7,412 bases of DNA from assembly GCA_030642865.1 (NCBI GenBank), contig DAOWMW010000061.1, positions 1 through 7,412 on the forward strand, read 5' to 3'. Of the stretch, positions 4,573 to 7,412 are shown one piece after another (within the stretch, counting starts at the first letter, position 1; each line of letters opens with the position of its first letter). A program made the translations under genes and the position numbers. The notes beneath the pieces were generated by a model. The model was not told where the DNA came from and ran no database searches. It saw only the letters and a program-made list of their open reading frames with translations. This stretch comes from Desulfobacteraceae bacterium. GTDB taxonomy: Bacteria; Desulfobacterota; Desulfobacteria; Desulfobacterales; BuS5.

Positions 4573-5949
4573 TTAAATGATTTTTGATCGCCCATCAATT
4601 TTTGGTAAAGATATTCCAAGTCTATTGATTTTTCTGAAAAGAGTACTTTTATGGATACCGAGATCATTGGCAGTATCCATGCGGTTAAAATTATTTCTTT
4701 TAAGGGCATCTGTAATCATTTTGCTTTCTGCGGATTCTACAGGATCACTCAATCTGTTATATCTCAGAGTATCCCTGGGCTGGGCTGCAAAGTTTTCAGG
4801 GATGTGCTGCAACATTATGTTGCCGTTTGAGCAGAGCACAAAGGCATGTTCAATAATATTTGCAAGCTCTCTTATATTGCCGGGAAATTTATATGACATT
4901 AGACTCTCAAGCACCTGATGATCAATACCCCTTACAGATTTTTCACGAATTTTGTTTAATTTGTTAATAAAATGGTCAATGAGAAGGGGAACGTCTTCCA
5001 TCCGCTCTCTTAAGGGGGGTAGTTTTATATGTATTACATTGATCCTGTAAAAAAGATCCTGGCGAAACTTTCCGGTTTCAACCATTTTTGGAAGATTTTT
5101 ATTTGTCGCTGCAATAATACGAACATTTGCCTTTTCTTTTTTTTCACTTCCCAGGGGCTGGAATTCATGTTCTTCCAGTACCCGCAGCAGTTTAACCTGA
5201 AACGGAGCACTCGTGTCGCCGATTTCATCGAGTAAAATGGTGCCCCCTTCTGCTGCAGCAAAGTATCCTTTCTTGTCTTGCAGGGCGTTTGTAAAGGCAC
5301 CGGCCTTAAAACCGAAAAGCTCGGATTCCAGTAGTGTATCCGGAAATGCTCCGCAATTGATTGCAATAAAAGGCTTGTTTTTACGATGACTCAAGCTGTG
5401 AATAGCCCTTGCAGTCAGTTCTTTTCCTGTTCCTGTCTCTCCATCAATTAATACAGTGCTGTCGCTTTCGGAAATCTGGGGAAGAATTTTAAAAATCTTA
5501 GCCATGGCCGGACTGCGGCTTATAATATCACCTACTTGATAACCTGCCGAGAGTTCTTTCCTTAGCTCCTCCACAAGGCTGTGGTCCCGAAATGTTTCAA
5601 CACATCCAAGAGTTTTACCTTTTTCATCTTTTAGCAGAGATGTGGATACAGTGATGGGGATACGTTTTTTTTCGCTGTTAATGATATATGTGGAGGTACT
5701 GATAAATGATTTTCCTTCTTTCATTGTTTTTTTTAAGGCACATTCACCTTCACACATATTTGAGCGAAAAACGTTCCAGCATTGTCTGCCTATAGCCTCA
5801 TCCCGGGAAATTCCTGTAATTTCTTCTGCGGCACGGTTGAAAGACATGATTTTCCAGTTGCGGTCCACAGTAAAAACACCATCCGAAATACTTTCAAGAA
5901 TAATTTCTGTTACATTTTCAGTTATTTTATCTGATTTGATGCTTTTCAT
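4573..5949 (-). CDS. PAS-domain sigma-54-dependent activator (OrpR-like)
   Basis: This 458-residue enhancer-binding protein has three domains. A PAS domain (about 12-120) carries Cys57, Cys66, Cys70 and Cys116, in a C-x8-C-x3-C arrangement (QCWNVF, NMCEGEC) plus LGC, a plausible [4Fe-4S] site like that reported for OrpR of Desulfovibrio vulgaris. The AAA+ domain (about 140-370) has Walker A GETGTGKE (170-177), Walker B LLDEIGD (239-245), Arg-finger-region FRQDLFYRINV (295-305) and the sigma-54 contact loop, which is GAFTNA (217-222) rather than GAFTGA. A Fis-type helix-turn-helix closes the protein (about 409-445). The first ATG is used although no good ribosome binding site precedes it; in-frame stops upstream exclude a longer form, so expression may be low. 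It probably acts at the repeats at 4502-4556. It is cytoplasmic, with no membrane segment. Confidence 0.95.
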   Translation of the reverse strand: MKSIKSDKITENVTEIILESISDGVFTVDRNWKIMSFNRAAEEITGISRDEAIGRQCWNVFRSNMCEGECALKKTMKEGKSFISTSTYIINSEKKRIPITVSTSLLKDEKGKTLGCVETFRDHSLVEELRKELSAGYQVGDIISRSPAMAKIFKILPQISESDSTVLIDGETGTGKELTARAIHSLSHRKNKPFIAINCGAFPDTLLESELFGFKAGAFTNALQDKKGYFAAAEGGTILLDEIGDTSAPFQVKLLRVLEEHEFQPLGSEKKEKANVRIIAATNKNLPKMVETGKFRQDLFYRINVIHIKLPPLRERMEDVPLLIDHFINKLNKIREKSVRGIDHQVLESLMSYKFPGNIRELANIIEHAFVLCSNGNIMLQHIPENFAAQPRDTLRYNRLSDPVESAESKMITDALKRNNFNRMDTANDLGIHKSTLFRKINRLGISLPKIDGRSKII

Positions 5950-5965
5950 TTTGTGGTATAAGATA

Positions 5966-6023
5966 TGAGTTGTGAGTATTGAGAATAAATGTACAGTCTA
6001 TTTTTTTCAATACTCACAGCTCA
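5966..6023 (-). promoter_or_regulatory. Inverted repeat enclosing a candidate sigma-70 promoter of the activator gene
   Basis: Two 17-bp arms (5966-5982 and 6007-6023) are complementary with a single G-T pair, separated by a 24-base AT-rich loop. On the minus strand the interior holds TTGAAA (6005-6010) and, after exactly 17 bases, TATTCT (5982-5987), a reasonable sigma-70 promoter. The repeat therefore overlaps the -35 box and the -10/start region. It could be an operator for self-control of the activator, a transcript hairpin ending the activase message (no strong U-run follows), or a dispersed palindromic repeat. Confidence 0.5.
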
Positions 6024-6076
6024 ACACTCAGTGGCCCAGGATAAAACCAGGCCCATTAATTATTTTTGAGCGAATC

Positions 6077-6868
6077 CTAAGCTTGCGCTTTTTCACGCGC
6101 TATAAGAGCGGCTCCCAATGCACCCATGATCTGGGGCTCTTCCGGCACCATTAGAGTTGTTTTTATACTTTTTCCCAGGGCTTCCACCATTCCTTTGCTT
6201 TTTGCAACTCCCCCTGTCATTGCAACCCTTTCTTTTTTACCAACCTGGCCAAAAAGGCCTGTAACCCTGCGTGCTATTGACCTGTAAACTCCCAGGGCTA
6301 TATCAGCTTTTTCTGTCCCCTGGGCAAAAAGGGAAATCACCTCTGATTCGGCAAATACAGTACACATGCTGCTTATTTCCACATCTGTTCTGGATTTTTC
6401 AGCCAATGTACTCATTTCGCTAAGATCGACCTCCAGGGAAACAGCCATCACCTCCAAAAAACGGCCGGTTCCTGCTGCGCATTTGTCATTCATGGCAAAT
6501 TTTACAGCCCGCCCCTCTTTATTTACCTCTATTACCTTACTGTCCTGTCCTCCAATATCAATAATTGTTCTTACTTCAGGAAAGACAAAATTTGCGCCTC
6601 TGCCGTGACAGCTTATTTCTGTAACCTGGCTGTCAGCAAAGGGAACACGCGCCCGACCATATCCGGTTGATATGATATAAGATATATCCCCCATGCTCAG
6701 TTCTGCTTTTGCCAGGGTATTATTCATGGCAGTTTCAGCGGCGCCTTTATAAACAGCGCCACTTTGTAAAACAGAGTATGCTTTTATATTACCCTTTTCA
6801 TCAATAATAACAACCTTGGAAAAAAGAGAACCAATATCTATTCCTGCAAAATATTTCATATTCTTCAC
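6077..6868 (-). CDS. 2-hydroxyacyl-CoA dehydratase activase (BadF/HgdC family)
   Basis: This 263-residue ASKHA-fold ATPase binds one [4Fe-4S] cluster between two subunits and, using ATP, injects a low-potential electron into a 2-hydroxyacyl-CoA dehydratase or benzoyl-CoA-reductase-like partner in the cytoplasm. Visible motifs are GIDIGS (9-14), STGYGRARV (67-75), DIGGQDSK (104-111), NDKCAAGTGRFLE (127-139), MCTVFAESEV (168-177), MTGGVAKS (217-224) and GALGAAL (249-255). The cluster ligands are Cys130 and Cys169; their 39-residue spacing equals that of the HgdC pair. The length is typical of single-subunit activators. The GTG at 6868 begins one base after the dehydratase stop and lies about 10 bases from AAGGA; an ATG three codons later is the alternative. 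Close coupling to the upstream subunit indicates they work together. The substrate is not deducible. Confidence 0.93.
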   Translation of the reverse strand: MKNMKYFAGIDIGSLFSKVVIIDEKGNIKAYSVLQSGAVYKGAAETAMNNTLAKAELSMGDISYIISTGYGRARVPFADSQVTEISCHGRGANFVFPEVRTIIDIGGQDSKVIEVNKEGRAVKFAMNDKCAAGTGRFLEVMAVSLEVDLSEMSTLAEKSRTDVEISSMCTVFAESEVISLFAQGTEKADIALGVYRSIARRVTGLFGQVGKKERVAMTGGVAKSKGMVEALGKSIKTTLMVPEEPQIMGALGAALIAREKAQA

Positions 6869-6869
6869 T

Positions 6870-7412
6870 TTATTTTTTCCTTGCAGCCATCATCTCCGCC
6901 AGAGCTTCGAGCCTTGTATCTATCTGGCCGAAGGAATTCATTCTTGAGTCGACCATATCACCTTCAATGACAACACCGGGGATATTATGTTTTTTTTCTA
7001 TGGCCTTGATAAAATCCGGATGTCCCAGATTCCACATCCTGCATGATTTGGAGCTGAACATTATAACACCGTCGAGGCTGTATTCCTCTACCCATTTTTG
7101 AATGGCGGGAAGGCTCATATTGGGAAGATTCTGCTTTGCAAGGCCTCCGTTGGAATATACCTGTTTCACAAATTCCTTGATGGGGTCCCCATTTAAATCG
7201 ATTGTTTCAGGATGGGGGAAAAACTCCCATGGATATCTTCCCACCAGGGGGACTATTCCAAGCTCTGTCATTTTTCTGGAAAATTGTCCAAGAAACCCCC
7301 ATGGGAGCCAGCCGTCCCAGTATATTCTATATTTTTCAGGTTCAATGGCCCCTATCCCCTTTTCAGCCCTTTCAGCTAGTTCATCCCTTAGCTGGGTATA
7401 GTAGGGTACTGC
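6870..7412 (-). CDS. 2-hydroxyacyl-CoA dehydratase / benzoyl-CoA reductase-type subunit, C-terminal part
   Basis: The frame is open from the right edge to a TAA at 6870-6872, giving the last 180 residues. The start lies outside the window, and an ATG at 7271 is internal because family-typical sequence continues in frame upstream of it. Recognisable pieces in order: YYTQLRDELAERAEKGIG, the W-rich YWDGWLPWGF, and the C-terminal VIMFSSKSCRMWNLGHPDF, IPGVVIEGDMVDSR and QIDTRLEALAEMM. These match the C-terminal lobe of HgdB/BcrB/FldC-type subunits, including the conserved Ser-Cys-Arg, whose cysteine is a candidate ligand of the catalytic [4Fe-4S] cluster. Whether the enzyme dehydrates a hydroxyacyl-CoA, reduces an aromatic acyl-CoA, or belongs to an uncharacterised subgroup cannot be told from this half. 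The activase gene follows after one base. Confidence 0.92.
   Translation of the reverse strand, partial: AVPYYTQLRDELAERAEKGIGAIEPEKYRIYWDGWLPWGFLGQFSRKMTELGIVPLVGRYPWEFFPHPETIDLNGDPIKEFVKQVYSNGGLAKQNLPNMSLPAIQKWVEEYSLDGVIMFSSKSCRMWNLGHPDFIKAIEKKHNIPGVVIEGDMVDSRMNSFGQIDTRLEALAEMMAARKK

Noticed and set aside
1..7412. CRISPR arrays, insertion-sequence transposases, rRNA genes, riboswitches
   Set aside because: No regularly spaced direct repeats, transposase frames, rRNA segments or recognised riboswitch cores were seen on either strand.

Overview
The window looks like a chromosomal segment of an anaerobic, moderately AT-rich sulfate-reducer-type deltaproteobacterium, most likely Desulfobacterales. 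This is an inference from gene content: a PAS-type sigma-54 activator next to a NifX/orange-protein-like gene and an Mrp/NBP35 ATPase, a 2-hydroxyacyl-CoA dehydratase with its activase, and a CGGC-domain protein. No sequence search was run. Every protein gene lies on the minus strand and the only clear plus-strand gene is a tRNA.

Layout in transcription order of the minus strand, right to left: (1) 7412-6077, the C-terminal 180 residues of a 2-hydroxyacyl-CoA dehydratase/benzoyl-CoA reductase-type subunit cut by the window edge, and its [4Fe-4S] activator ATPase one base downstream. (2) 6023-5966, a 17-bp imperfect inverted repeat around a candidate sigma-70 promoter. (3) 5949-4573, a sigma-54 activator with a cysteine-bearing PAS domain, resembling OrpR of Desulfovibrio. 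(4) 4556-4389, a regulatory region with a 14-bp direct repeat at 21-bp spacing, palindromic half sites and a sigma-54 promoter matching the consensus at every defined base. (5) 4356-3790, a NifX-like metal-cluster protein fused in frame to a Gly/Arg-rich DUF5320-like tail that has its own strong ribosome binding site and start. (6) 3708-3337, a receiver-domain protein lacking the usual acidic pair. (7) 3213-2377, Mrp/NBP35 ATPase. (8) 2277-965, a run of small genes: a 50-residue unknown, an FmdB-like zinc ribbon, a NifU/IscU-like scaffold, and a CGGC-domain protein overlapping it by 4 bp.

The left 960 bases hold a tRNA-Asn(GUU) on the plus strand, a strong bidirectional terminator between it and the minus-strand genes, a gene-poor stretch with a possible decayed coding remnant (about 776-951), a long imperfect palindrome of MITE-like appearance (112-330), and at the extreme left edge what is probably the start codon of another minus-strand gene.

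Working model (inference): the activator, which may sense redox or iron through a PAS-bound Fe-S cluster, binds the repeated sites and drives the sigma-54 promoter. That transcribes a set of metal-cluster assembly and carrier proteins: NifX-like, Mrp ATPase, NifU-like scaffold and Cys-rich zinc-ribbon/CGGC proteins. This resembles the Desulfovibrio orp system, but with different partners: free-standing Mrp, a NifU-like scaffold and a CGGC protein, with no MinD pair in view. The adjacent dehydratase activase is also an Fe-S ATPase and could be a client of the module or only a neighbour.
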